This document shows positions 45,295-58,893 of a stretch of DNA of 64,000 bases, piece by piece (the stretch's first letter is position 1; the number at the start of each line of letters is the position of its first letter). Both the position numbers and the translations under genes were made by a program. The notes below the pieces were generated by a model. The model made no database searches. It was not told the origin of the DNA and worked only from the letters and a program-made list of their open reading frames with translations. The DNA comes from Phallus indusiatus. Taxonomy: Eukaryota; Basidiomycota; Agaricomycetes; Phallales; Phallaceae. The stretch is from assembly GCA_027605045.1 (NCBI GenBank), contig JAQFWX010000095.1:1-64000 (forward strand). Reading direction: 5' to 3'.

Positions 45295-48200
45295 ATGGCA
45301 CTTGCGCCCGAAATAGACCTCGTCTTACTTTTTGTCCCATCTCGTCTCAAAAATGATTCCAAGCTCGGATACAATTCAAACCCTCGAGAAGAATTATCTA
45401 ATCTCATCGCAACCTTGACATCGGGCGGTCTCAATGTCACTGCTCGACCTGCTGCGAACGGCTCAGTTCCGGAATCGAACGGTCGTTCAACCCCAACTTC
45501 TACTCATATTCCAGAAATATATGTATTTGTCTCGGCACCACCGTCAAAACTAGCGGAATTATTCAATGCACAGGCTCACGCAGACTTTCTCCTTGGCGTT
45601 CCAGCGCCATCCTGGAAGATTTGCGAAGGCGGCACTGCCTCTCAAGATTCAGACCCAAGTGGATTTCATCTAAACAAGATATCCCCAGCGGACAGAATAC
45701 GTCTAGTGTACGAATACATCACCTCCCTCAGGGTGGAAGGCGGTCTCGGTATAGTCGTCGTTGATCCATCACAATCACTATCAGGTCAGGATCCGATCGC
45801 GCTCTCTTTTGCCTCAGTTTGGCTCACCTTGACGCATTCTGTCTACACGTTTAGACTCTGGCTCGGCTTCCAGTTTTGACACTCGCCAGTTTCCGAGTAT
45901 CAAATCCATCTTTGCACTTCATGATCAAAAGTTCAACCGTCGTTGGTTCGAGTCATGGACGCGCCAGCGGCGTGGTTTCCGTATTTCATTCTCGGAATTG
46001 TGCAAAATCAGAAACGAGGTAAGCAGACGCTTGATTCCCACTGGTTTCCCATTGGTTGAACAAATTGAATTTTCTCATATCATGCGCTCATATCACATCA
46101 CTCATCAATGCTTCTTGGGCATTCTATTGCTGATCTTGGCTCTTATTTTTTTGATTTTCCAACTACTCCCTGAGCCAGTTCGGTGAAGCTATGGTATGCC
46201 TATATTCCGCCTCACTTCCACTTGAATGATATTCTTAGTACACTTTCTCAGGGCTTTTACTTCGCATTTTTGTCCTCCTATACGATTTCTCTTTTCGTTC
46301 CCGCTTCGTTGGGTTTTCTTTTTTGGGTTACGACAAACCCGTACTCTCTCTTATTTTCGTCATTGCTCACCATCTGGTCCGTATTTTGGGTCGAGTGGTG
46401 GCGCGTTCGTGAAAAAATCTTAGCAGTCCGATGGGGCACTCTTGGTTCTTTCAAAGCTGAGAAACGACGAGTTGGGTTCATACCTGAGAACAAAAACTTG
46501 AATGTCAAAAATGACATAACAAGTGAATTTGATGACCTTGACGCTGCATTTCCCTGGTATAAGCGTGAATTGCGGATACTAGCATCTGTACCACTTATAA
46601 TGCTGTTTGGTGCACTCTTAGCTGCTGTTCTGACTGGCATATTTGTTCTCGAAGCGTTCGTCACACGACTTTATCATGGCCCTGGCTCTCAATATGTCGT
46701 ACGTATAATGTGGTCTATCGCCGACTACCTATTTTGATATGTCCGAGCTTAGTCTCTTTTTCCAACGGTCCTTTTCACTCTGTTCATTCCCATTTTCCTC
46801 ACCTTTTACAATAATCTCGCAACACGTCTTACAAATTGGGAAAATCATGCGCACGATTCAGGATTTGATAACAGCCTTACGCTTAAGTCGTTCGCATTGT
46901 CTTCCATTGTAGCCTATTTAGGATTGGCCCTTTCGGCTTTCTTATATGTTCCATTTGGAGGAATGGTAATGAGCTTGTTAGAAAGTGTATTCATTGCCGA
47001 GACCCAAAGCAGTGGGGATGCAAAAGGTTTGGGACTGGAACGCTGGGGATTCAAAGCAAGGCAAGGCGGGGAGTTGGACACTGATCGTGAGTCATGTGAT
47101 TTGTGGAGTGAAATGTCGATTTGATTAATCCACATTCAACCAGGCCTTCAAAAGCAGATGTTCGCTTTTACAGTCACGAATCAAGTAGTGAACACGGCAC
47201 AAGAGATTGTTCTTCCATACATCTTGAGGGCTATCGCACGTTATCGAAATGAAGTAGAGTGGAACCCATTTGGACCCAAAACGCCCACCGAGAGCGAAAG
47301 CGAACCTGAACCCAAAAAGAAGGCACCCGAGCGAAAGATGACGGAAAGTGAAAAGATCGAGCTAAACCTGGAAAGAGAATGGGAAACCAAATTGTTGCAA
47401 GAGGTTAAGAAAAACGCTTTACTCCCCGACTATACCCTTTTTGGTAAGTCTACAAAAGAAAAAATAATAAGCCATATACCCTTAACTCCTTTCCTTTCAG
47501 GTGACTATGCCGAAATGGTCACCCAGTTCGGATATGTTGCACTTTGGTCAACTATTTGGCCGCTTGCTCCAGGTAGTTATTTTCGAAACATGTATTTTGA
47601 TGAATGTTCCGACAACCGTCCAATAGTGATGGCGTTCTTAAACAATTGGTTGGAAATGCGTTCCGACGCTTTCAAAATCATGACCCATAGCAGAAGACCG
47701 CTTCCCAAGCGTGTAGAGTCAATTGGAGCCTGGTTAGATTGTATGGTGAGTTTTTCGAAGTTTGCATTCGCATCATCTTTGATGCATTTTCGGAATTAAA
47801 TTGGGGAACTGAGGTAATTTGACCTTGGAATATTTGAATTAGTTTGTTTTTTACTTCAACTCTTTTTCTTCGTTTCGTTTCTTTTCTTTTAATTTCTTTC
47901 TTTCTTCTTGCCCATTTTCATTTCTTGTTTGACATTCTGATACGCGGTCTCCTTGGATATCTCGGTGTTATACTGTCTGAGATCCTGCCTTTATCCACTC
48001 CATCAGTTGAGTGAGTAGAGATTTGATTTAAGATTTCGAACTCTGATCCGATTGATCGAACCACTCGAGCTCAATTCTGATGGAGGCAGGTGTACTCTCG
48101 CCTTGATCATTTTCCCACTGTCGGATTACACTGACGCCGAGCCGTCAGCTCAGGCTGCCTGGCTACATAGAAAACCGTTGGATGCTTTCATTCTCAGGTT

Positions 48201-49251
48201 AATATCTGGTGAAATGCTTGCTTCCAATTGATCCACACGCATCATGGTCCTAACGATGCAAAACCATCTACACAATAAGATTATGATCACTCCTGGTTCT
48301 TTGGCGACTTCTCGAAGTCTTCATAATCACTTTTTTCCTAATCCGTGATCATATTTTTGCTTTTCTGTTGATGCTTTCTTTGTCGTCAAGTTCTTACAAT
48401 GGACCACTGCGGACACGTTATGATGCGTTCCCATTGCCTTTAGTGCCTGCGTTTTTATCACGCACTTCATTTTGGCACTGTCTTTTCATTAATAATTTTC
48501 ATGTTTTACCTCAGTTCCCCGATTTCCATCATCATCGCTATCTCATAGATGATGAGAATACTTTCCACGATGTTAATTTTCTCTTTCTAATTTCTTTTAA
48601 CAGGCTTTCATATCTTGGCTGGGAACACTAACAAATGCGGCACTGGTGTATCTTTTCCACCCAGAAAAACACGCAGTTCTCTCGTCCCGATTTGGCACTT
48701 CCCTGAGAGCGACAGTGCCGGGTTCGATAGGAGGATCCGACCACTTTTTTGGTAGTGACGGCACCATGGCTGCCCCTTCAGCGACTCATACCCCTTCACA
48801 TCTTGAGATGCACGCTCCGGCAAGTTACGGCGATCCCTCATCTACCATCACTTCGACATGGCACGTATTGCTCATGCCGGCACTTTTGGTGACGTTGGCT
48901 AGCTCACACGGATACATTTTATTGCGAGCCGCTGTTCGCCATATTGTTTGGCGAGCTGTCTGGAGAGGTTCGAAAGAAGAAAGAGAAATCAAAAGGATGG
49001 GGGAGACGATCAAAGAAGCTTATCTAGGTCAGGTGAGACGTAATGAGCGGAAGGGCAAAGATGGCAAAGATGGCAAAGGTGGCACTGCTGGCAGCGGTTT
49101 CGCATTTCCTACCAGTGCTACCAGTGTTAGCATTGGCGTTGATGAGGGTGAGGTGGCTTCTAATCAGATGAGCGACAGTGAACGACTATTTTGGAAACGC
49201 GATTTGGATGAAGCGGGTGTTTGGAGTGCTATTAGCGGTAAAGAAGATTAG
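45295..49251 (+). CDS. anoctamin/TMEM16 family protein (Ist2-like)
   Basis: Eight exons (45295-45784, 45855-46018, 46179-46193, 46252-46698, 46753-47086, 47144-47443, 47501-47745, 48604-49251) encode 880 residues. A cytosolic N-terminal domain leads to about eight to ten membrane helices: GFYFAFLSSYTISLFVPASL, PYSLLFSSLLTIWSVFWVEW, LASVPLIMLFGALLAAVL, FTLFIPIFLTFYNNL, SIVAYLGLALSAFLYVPFGG, and after an acidic loop the conserved FGYVALWSTIWPLAPG, with SWLGTLTNAALVYLF. These are the anoctamin blocks. Fungal members tether ER to plasma membrane or scramble lipids. Exon 3 is only 15 bases (FGEAM) and is required for the conserved FGE join. Intron 7 is 858 bases, far longer than the rest. Confidence 0.9.
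47746..48603 (+). other. 858-base intron of the anoctamin gene
   Basis: Normal borders (GTGAGT, TTTTAACAG) enclose a long pyrimidine tract (47850-47915) followed by frames that look coding: ILIRGLLGYLGVILSEIL near 47945 and, after a possible intron, LALIIFPLSDYTDAEPSAQA near 48100-48195. The flanking protein is continuous without this DNA. It could hide a nested gene remnant or an insertion. Confidence 0.4.
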
Positions 49252-49528
49252 CTCTATTGAGCAATCTCTTAGAACATCAACCTATTTCTTGGAAAGATAC
49301 CATCAAGGTGCTACGAATTTACATGCTGTACATATTACATAGTGCATCTTATACACGAGGACAGTACGATCAATATCTTCAAATCGGTTTATGATTGCTT
49401 CTATTAACACGACAGGAACCAAAACCAAATGTCATTTTCGCGCAGACTGAGCAATTTCCGAAACAGGCCACGACCAGTGAAGCCAGTAAAGTACCAGCGC
49501 CTATTTTCACCCATATAATGGTAAAAAG

Positions 49529-49620
49529 CGACAACAGCAGGATTTGAACCTGCGCCCTCATAGAGGATCAGATGCATTGGTGATTCAAGTCTGACACCTT
49601 AACCACTCGGTCATGTTGCC
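49529..49620 (-). tRNA. tRNA-Ser(UGA) with a 10-base intron
   Basis: Read on the minus strand the gene starts GGCAACATGACCGAGTGG and ends GTTGTC plus discriminator G. The acceptor stem pairs GGCAACA with TGTTGTC (one G-U). The D arm is type II, the anticodon stem pairs TCAGA with TCTGA, and the loop is CTTGAA...A with anticodon TGA and about ten intron bases (TCACCAATGC) after position 37. A long variable arm and the T arm GCAGGTTCAAATCCTGC follow. No CCA is encoded, as normal in nuclear genes. Confidence 0.93.
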
Positions 49621-49804
49621 TTCTCAGAGGCCGGATATCCTTGCTGTGTCGATCGATTGTCTCAATTCTAGCGAAATTATCAGGCTCGCGCCAACGTTCA
49701 ATACACATAAAGGAAGTAAAATAAAAATATAATTTGTCCATTTCATATAATTCCCTTGATAATTGGAAAACAGTCCTTAGGTATCCGACAAATTTAATAC
49801 TTTA

Positions 49805-50430
49805 TTATAGTCGAGTTACGGCTTTAGAGTCAAGTGGCATGCCTAATTTTGAGGAGCGATAGAATATTGAATGGTTTAAATGAAAATTCAGGCATAGGAT
49901 ATATAAAAGAAACACCCACCGCTTGGGTCAATGCCATGACGGGCAAGTATTCGATGGTGTCTTCTCAACCTTGCTTCGTCAAAGCTATTGAAAAGATACA
50001 ATAATATACCGTCATCAGAAGACAGAGAATCACATTCAATTCTCAGATAAGAAGCACTTACTCTACGCCTTCATTTCGCATGATATCAAGTACTTCTTGT
50101 GTTGCTGCTTCGTCCAATCCTTCTCGAGAGTCGCCGCCAAGAATATTCTGCTCCAGATCGAAATTTGCGCTGGACAGACCCGCGGATGCTTGGGCGGAGA
50201 ACGATGTAGGTACACGAGTGTATCCTACTCTGTTATTGGCTATGGGTAGATTCGGAAGGAGTGTTTGGAGTTTGTTGGGAAGGAGCGGTATGAGTTTGGA
50301 GCGATAGTGCACGCTTCCTGTTGGAAGAATTTAGATGAGCACGATGCAAAGCTTGTATTATATTCGATATATCATATTTACCCATGCAAAACAGAAGAAA
50401 GCAGCTGAGAATAGATAAGTAAAAGAACAT
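49805..50430 (-). CDS. DUF2015 family small protein
   Basis: Four exons (50382-50430, 50062-50317, 49920-49984, 49805-49842) encode 135 residues. A short N-terminal hydrophobic anchor (MFFYLSILSCFLLFCMG) is followed by GYTRVPTSFS, FDLEQNILGGDSREGLDEAA, then FDEARLRRHHRILARHGIDP and GMPLDSKAV, which match the DUF2015 family of small fungal and animal proteins. Function is unknown. The gene follows the tRNA-Ser on the same strand. Confidence 0.85.
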
Positions 50431-50871
50431 TATTGGTATGAGGTAGAGGTTGAAGTGAGGCGTGTACGTGTGGTTTGAACTTTTGATTCCGTTATTGCTA
50501 AATATATAACCAGTGCTCAGATTTTAAATATTGCACTGGCCTAAGTTTTAGTTTACCTGCTTTGCATTCGGCTCCATATCCCATTCGTACTTAGTTTAAA
50601 GCGTTTTGCTTGTGCCTAGTATTCAAATGTATTAATAGCCTTTCAGTCATGCTGACCGCGCTGAAAGGAACGCGTACAACTCGAGATTATTCAGACAATA
50701 TTTGGCACATCAAAACAAGAAAATGATTTTCTTGGTAAGAAAGGTAAATTAGATTGAGTCTGTTATCAGATTCAGGCCAACGTCTGCCAAAACATCATGT
50801 TCATATGAGCGCTGATATGCAAACAAATATAATAATGGGACACATTGCAGTGTTCAGATAACGAATGATAT
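50431..50871. other. intergenic, nothing found
   Basis: This is the space between the RSA4 stop and the DUF2015 start. No further gene or repeat was recognised. Confidence 0.4.
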
Positions 50872-52928
50872 CTAATTTTTCCATCTACAGACAAACATGT
50901 ATCAGAAAACCATGATCCCGATAATGATTTGAAAATCTTACATTTTGACCGTGCGGTCTTTTCCACCACTAACCACTTTATCCGCCACAAAATCCACGCA
51001 ATAAACTTCATCAGTGTGCCCAGGAAGATCCGTGTGGATCTTATAAGTTTTCAGATTCCAAAGCTAGTTGAGCGTTATGCTCAGCGTGAATAATAAATAT
51101 TATTTATTTTATAAGATACCTTGAGTGTACTATCTTTGCTCGCGCTAATGAGTTGCCGCGAGTCAGCCGACCACGCCAAACGGTACACAGGACCAACATG
51201 ACCTCTCAAGGTCGCGATAAACCTTGAAAGCAAATCAACAACATTTCCAGAAGAAGAAAAAGGAAAGGCTTACTTTCCAGTTTTACCATCCCAAATTCTC
51301 ACGGCGGAATCCCAACCCGCACTGGCTGCCCATCTTCCGTCCGGACTGAATGCCACATGCGAAATCTGCCGTTGATGACCCGTCAATCTCGAGATCGGTT
51401 TTGTTTTCTTGTCTCCGTCTGAACTTGAGAAAAGCGACCACAAGAATAGTGTATGATCGTCCGATCCGCTTATGAGTAATTCAGGTGTGTTGGAGACGAT
51501 GTTTTCGTAACGAGCGCGAGCCATTGATTGAGCTAAAGCAAGGTGAGATCAGATGCGAAGCTTGGTCCTTCGTGTTATAGATCGCACCTTCTTCGTCGGA
51601 TGATGGTTTTTTAGGTGTATGATCGAAAGGCCCAGTTCGTAAAACAAAATCGGTATTCAAAGTCAACGTTGTTACCCAATGAGCATGATCTTTCAACGTA
51701 TACAACGGTCTACCCTGATAAGAAAAACAGTCAATAATTTTCGACCGGAAGTGCATTCAACCCGACGTACACCATTGGCATCCCATACACGTACAGAACG
51801 ATCACTGCTGGCGGTATATAAAACGCCTTTCCCCGTCAAACCTCCTCCACCCCATCTAACCACATTCACGCTCGCCGTATGTCCGCCTAGTGTATACTCG
51901 CATGTACGAGTGGCGGTTGACCAAACACGCACAGTACCATCCTTTGAAGATGATGCGAGCCGGGGTGTTTGGGGATTCCTAAGATCCCAAATCAGTACAG
52001 ACAATAAACAAAAACAAAAAATACAGCGTACAGATGGATGGGTTCCCAGGATAGAGATGTCACCCACTTTGCATGACCTCTCATAGCATCACCGAGGGCT
52101 TTACCTGTTTTCGGATCCCAAAGACGAACCTGCACCAGCACCCAGACGTCAATCAAAGTGGACTTTTCATATCACGTAGGAAATGAATATACGTGTCCAT
52201 CGTGCCCTCCAGTGGCGAGCTTCCTCTCTCTTGCTTCCCATTCAACGCACAAGACCCACCCTTTATGACCCGAAAGAACATGCGAAGGTGTCTCGGTGTT
52301 TATATCCCATAGTCGTGCATTATTATCACCCGAACCGGTAGCCAATAGTCTTCCCGTAGGAGAAAAAGCAGCACACAGAATTGGAGACGAATGACCTAAG
52401 CCAATTGGCATCAAAGCCTCAGAGTAAAACAAATACTATAACGTACCTGTCAATGTCGACGAACATCTTGTAGCTGGTCGTACTTTGAATACAGCTTGTG
52501 GAGAGCAGTAGATAGTAATCACATCTTCTGGTGAAAATAATTTCGAAGGATGTTTCAAAACGTCTTCCTGGATGGAATTTTTGATGACAACTCTAGTTGG
52601 CGTATTGGCATCTTTTTCGGGTAAAGAGACATAAAACGAGAAAGGAACGGGGTCCTCATTCTATATAATCCCATACTTTATAAAAATGCGCATTTTTGAG
52701 GAGGAAAACATGAGAACAAACTTCAGGAGTGAGCTTGTTAACCAAAGACTCTAATCCGTCGCGAGCGAAATCAGCCGGAAAAGTGACCGCAGGAGCTAAA
52801 GCTTGACCGGAATCTTCTGACACGAATTGTACGACTACACTGGGCACCGGCGCAACTGGTTCAGGTGCTGGAGGTTCAATTCCATGGTATACTTTTTGTC
52901 GTTTTGGTGGAGGTAAAAGTGTAGCCAT
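50872..52928 (-). CDS. RSA4: Rsa4/Notchless (NLE1), 60S ribosome assembly WD-repeat protein
   Basis: Ten exons (52722-52928, 52447-52660, 52193-52395, 52032-52129, 51771-51978, 51588-51714, 51274-51532, 51120-51222, 50942-51063, 50872-50884) encode 517 residues, the family length. The N-terminal NLE (MIDAS-binding, ubiquitin-like) domain spans about 30-115 (VVVQFVSEDSG, PVPFSFYVSLPE). Eight WD repeats follow, for example HSSPILCAAFSPTGRLLATG, SGHKGWVLCVEWEARERKLA, GHTASVNVVRW, GHQRQISHVAFSPDGRWAAS and GHTDEVYCVDFVADKVVSGG, ending KDRTVKIWKN. The last exon is 13 bases. Rsa4 is pulled off the pre-60S particle by the Rea1 ATPase. Confidence 0.96.
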
Positions 52929-53026
52929 TGGACGATAGGCGCCTGTACGAAAAATAGCTTTCTAAAGCTTTCACTACTGACTTCAATTTCTCTTTGTGAC
53001 AACGACTTGTCTGGGAAAGAAACAAA
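52929..53026. promoter_or_regulatory. 98-base bidirectional promoter RSA4/CCDC137-like
   Basis: The two start codons are only 98 bases apart, so both transcripts must start within this space or inside the other gene. Both products are nucleolar or ribosome-assembly proteins, which fits co-regulation. No TATA box is obvious; a run CAATTTCTC lies near 52984. Confidence 0.6.
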
Positions 53027-53895
53027 ATGCCACATAAAAGAGCTAAACTTTCAGTCCGCAAAGAAAACTCGAAAAAGTTTGTATGTCATTTCATAAATTT
53101 ATTTTGCGTAATTAACAGAAGACAAGTTCAGATCTTGCTCCAACAGGAAACCTCACTTTGTCTCAAGAAGAGATACCAAAAAGCCTTTCGCGAGTTTTGC
53201 AAGCTGAGCAAATAAGAAAACGTTTTAAAGAAAAACGAGCAAGGGGAGACGAGACCACGTCCAGTGGGGACAGAAAACGGCAGAAAAAGGATGATGATTC
53301 AAAACCCTTGGTGATCAAGGTGCAGTATCTCTTAAGATATTGAGAGTCGAGCGCACTCATCTGATAAATCAAAAGCATACTGAGAGTTTGAAAGAATTTA
53401 GCAGGTCAGTTCTTATTCTTATTTTTGGGGAGGTTCTTATTTCACCACGCTTTTAGACGAGTGGAAGAAGAAATGCGTGAACAGGTTGTTGAAGCTATGC
53501 ACACATCCCGAAGTATCACAAAAAAGGCCAACAAGGAGGCTAAAGAAGCTAAAAAAGCGCGAATGGCTGCTGCTCAAGGCAAAGCCAAACCCAAAGAAAG
53601 CGAGGAAGACCAGCTACCTGATGCTTCAACCGAAACTGCATCAAAGAAGGCGACTCAAACTGATACTGAGATGAACTTTCCGAAAGCCGAGCAGCGCAGA
53701 CGGTTGAATGATATTGTTCAAGCACCACCTACGTTTACGAAACTGCCGCGAGGTGTAAAATCAAGGACGACAGACACTTTCAAAACGGGTGTGGTATCTT
53801 TGGCGCAAAAACATATGATGGAGATCGAACGAGAGCGAGCAATCCAACGATATCGGGAACTCAAAGGGAACAAATTAGCTGAAAAAGAGACATAA
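53027..53895 (+). CDS. CCDC137-like basic coiled-coil protein, probably nucleolar
   Basis: Four exons (53027-53080, 53119-53319, 53376-53404, 53457-53895) encode 240 residues. The N-terminus is very basic (MPHKRAKLSVRKENSKK), then EKRARGDETTSSGDRKRQKK. The core HTESLKEFSRRVEEEMREQV, NKEAKEAKKARMAA, RRLNDIVQAPPTFTKLPRGV and ALAQKHMMEIERERAIQRYR-like tail resemble the fungal relatives of CCDC137. Nuclear targeting is likely from the Lys/Arg clusters. The name rests on overall pattern, not a full alignment. Exon 3 is only 29 bases. Confidence 0.7.
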
Positions 53896-54926
53896 GAAGT
53901 ATATCTCCTGGATACTCTGTTGAAATGCTCAACCCGATTACAAGTCTCGAGATCAAGACACTTGGTCGTTTCTATCGTAATGTATAGTATAATCATGAGG
54001 TGTATATGTAGTGGGAATGGAAGCTTCCTTCAAGAAAGAAGCGTACATACGTGTACCGTTTAGACTTTACTAGCTTTACTGCTTACAGAGGAGTTCGAAA
54101 GAGACTTGATAGAATGGCCTCAAGCATTGATCCTGCCGTCAAAATAGGTGGTCGCATTCTTCTAAGCAGATATACATTTATTGAATAATTAGAACGCGTA
54201 GCGTCAAATTGTCTCACTATCACAACGTACTAGAACGTACTAGGCGGATCCGACATCCAACGGGATAAACTAGATAAATCACTTCGGACTGTAAGATCGT
54301 GGTTGAGAAATTGCCAAAGAAAGACTGAGAGTGGAATCTAATCTGAACTTTTAATTTCCCGAATGTATTTGTATTTGAATATCAAAAAATAAATGAAGAC
54401 GAAAGATAGTAGTAGTAAGCCATGTCCGCGCCCAAATCATGGTCGTGTACGTGGCGGCGTATATTACCCGAGCCATTTGGACCACTGCTGGAGTCAACGT
54501 TGACTCAACGTTGATGCTGCTCACTGTGCACTGTCATTCGTTAAGTAATGTTCGTCTATACTTTCGCGGAAAAGAAATCAGGCACAAAGATGAAACGATG
54601 CAAATCAATAGATTGAATAGACTTATTAATTCGGCTTCGAAATTCGCCTTCTTCGAGATAAATCTCCTTCACGGTCTCGCTGCATACCGCCGGACGTTTG
54701 ACCGTTTCCTGCCATTTCGTTCACATGCTCTCCCACGGACGTACACACCTCTTACATGATTACTTTGTACTTTTGAATCAAACGGAAACAGACATCAAAT
54801 TTAAATTCGGCTTACACGTGACTTCTCCCCTGTGGAAATGGCTTATGGCACCGGTGCACCGACCTCGATAAAAGTCCTTGTCAAACCCTTCCATATTCAC
54901 CATTTCCACCTCAACTTTCATCTGCC
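53896..54926. other. intergenic, promoter of the phenol monooxygenase
   Basis: About 1 kb without a supported gene. A frame at 54439-54759 has no motifs. A TATA-like CGATAAAAG lies near 54868, about 55 bases before the ATG at 54927. Confidence 0.4.
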
Positions 54927-57619
<2,693 letters not shown>

Positions 57620-57804
57620 ACTCAGATGTTTTGGGATGAAAATTTGATAGTGTAATTCTTTGAATGCTACGAGTTGTGCTGGTAATATATGTATGATGAC
57701 TGATACAAACTGCATTGTAATTATTCGGTATAAATGGATTATTCATGACAGAAAATAGAACTACGAGAATGCTGTCGTCGGTTCTGTTTGATGAATCTAA
57801 AAAA

Positions 57805-58485
57805 TTAGGTCCGGTGAGCAATCGCAATTAAGGCAGTCGACCACCGCTGAGAAAATGAATTCACCACTTCTAATAGTCGTCGATACGAATCTAATGTTCG
57901 AATATATTCATCTTGAGTCTCGTCGACGTCTACATCCGGACTCCATATAGTCATCGAATTGAATGTTCCTATAGGTCGTAGAATCTTTGTCTCAGTAACC
58001 GACTGTTCAGCATCGAATTCCGGAGAAACGTCATTTTCATTTTCAGCTTTCAAAGTTGCATTACGACGCGTCGATCGTTTGCCTTTCTTAGGAGAATCCA
58101 ACCTGACGGGACGTTGCTTCTTTGTTAACAATTCCAATGACCCCGACAAAGCTGAAGAGGAAGAGGAAAGGCCGACTTCATCATCTGCTTGTAATATAAC
58201 ACCCGTATATCCCTCTGGAACCTCCACAACGACACCTTTCAATTTCCGCCCTCGAAAAGCTGATACGACGCGTTTTTTCAATCGCTGAAGTTTGCTTTCT
58301 GACGCGTTAGGAGTAGTATCTGAATCCTTTGTTTCTTCGCTCGCAGGGGTGGTCAAGTCCGGTTTGACGCGAAAATAGGTTGATACTGGGGCATAACCCG
58401 AGTAGTCGATGTGGAATGGCATGAGATGTGGTTCGACGGTAGGAACAGGGTTGAGAGGCGGGCATAGTTGTGTTTGTGTTGGCAT
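57805..58485 (-). CDS. ribonuclease H2 subunit C
   Basis: A single exon of 226 residues. Conserved blocks are LMPFHIDYSGYAPVSTYF, FRGRKLKGVVVEVPEGYTGV and FNSMTIWSPDVDVDETQDEY, the RNase H2 subunit C pattern. A Ser/Lys-rich insert separates the second and third blocks. The start MPTQTQLCPPLNPVP at 58485 fits the family; an upstream in-frame ATG at 58608 would add an Arg-rich extension that might be a nuclear or organelle signal. The subunit supports the catalytic A subunit in removing ribonucleotides from DNA. It converges with the phenol monooxygenase gene, 185 bases apart. Confidence 0.9.
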   Translation of the reverse strand: MPTQTQLCPPLNPVPTVEPHLMPFHIDYSGYAPVSTYFRVKPDLTTPASEETKDSDTTPNASESKLQRLKKRVVSAFRGRKLKGVVVEVPEGYTGVILQADDEVGLSSSSSALSGSLELLTKKQRPVRLDSPKKGKRSTRRNATLKAENENDVSPEFDAEQSVTETKILRPIGTFNSMTIWSPDVDVDETQDEYIRTLDSYRRLLEVVNSFSQRWSTALIAIAHRT

Positions 58486-58893
58486 CGAGGACAATTGAGA
58501 GATATAGTTTGTAGTGCCCGTGTTACGTCGTGCGGCGCGTCGTGTCACGCGCAACGCAAATCTAAAAATAGCAGCCATGACACATTTGGAACGATGGCGT
58601 GTCATCAAAGCATCCGTTGACAGTTGTTCGCCTGCACCACAATCTACAATTTAGACAGGCGTCTCAGTAAAATCCCGTTATTTATGCCAAAACAATGGTC
58701 TGCTGATTTAGCGTCTTTCCGAGCGGCGCATGCTATCAATACCGGTGTTAATGATCATTCATATGTATGTAAACTGAAAAGTCGGAGACTGTTGACCGAT
58801 AAATATACTAATAAAAAGGTAAAATACCATTACGATACCCTTGCCGCTTCTTTTGTTCATACATACATAAGCCACTTGGAATCACTTTAAATG

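Noticed and set aside
46278..46664. 128-residue minus-strand frame
   Set aside because: Antisense to the membrane-spanning exon of the anoctamin gene.
48370..48631. 87-residue plus-strand frame
   Set aside because: It spans the end of the long anoctamin intron and its acceptor, in the wrong phase for the protein.
49379..49561. 60-residue minus-strand frame ending in the tRNA
   Set aside because: It overlaps the tRNA-Ser gene and has no protein features.
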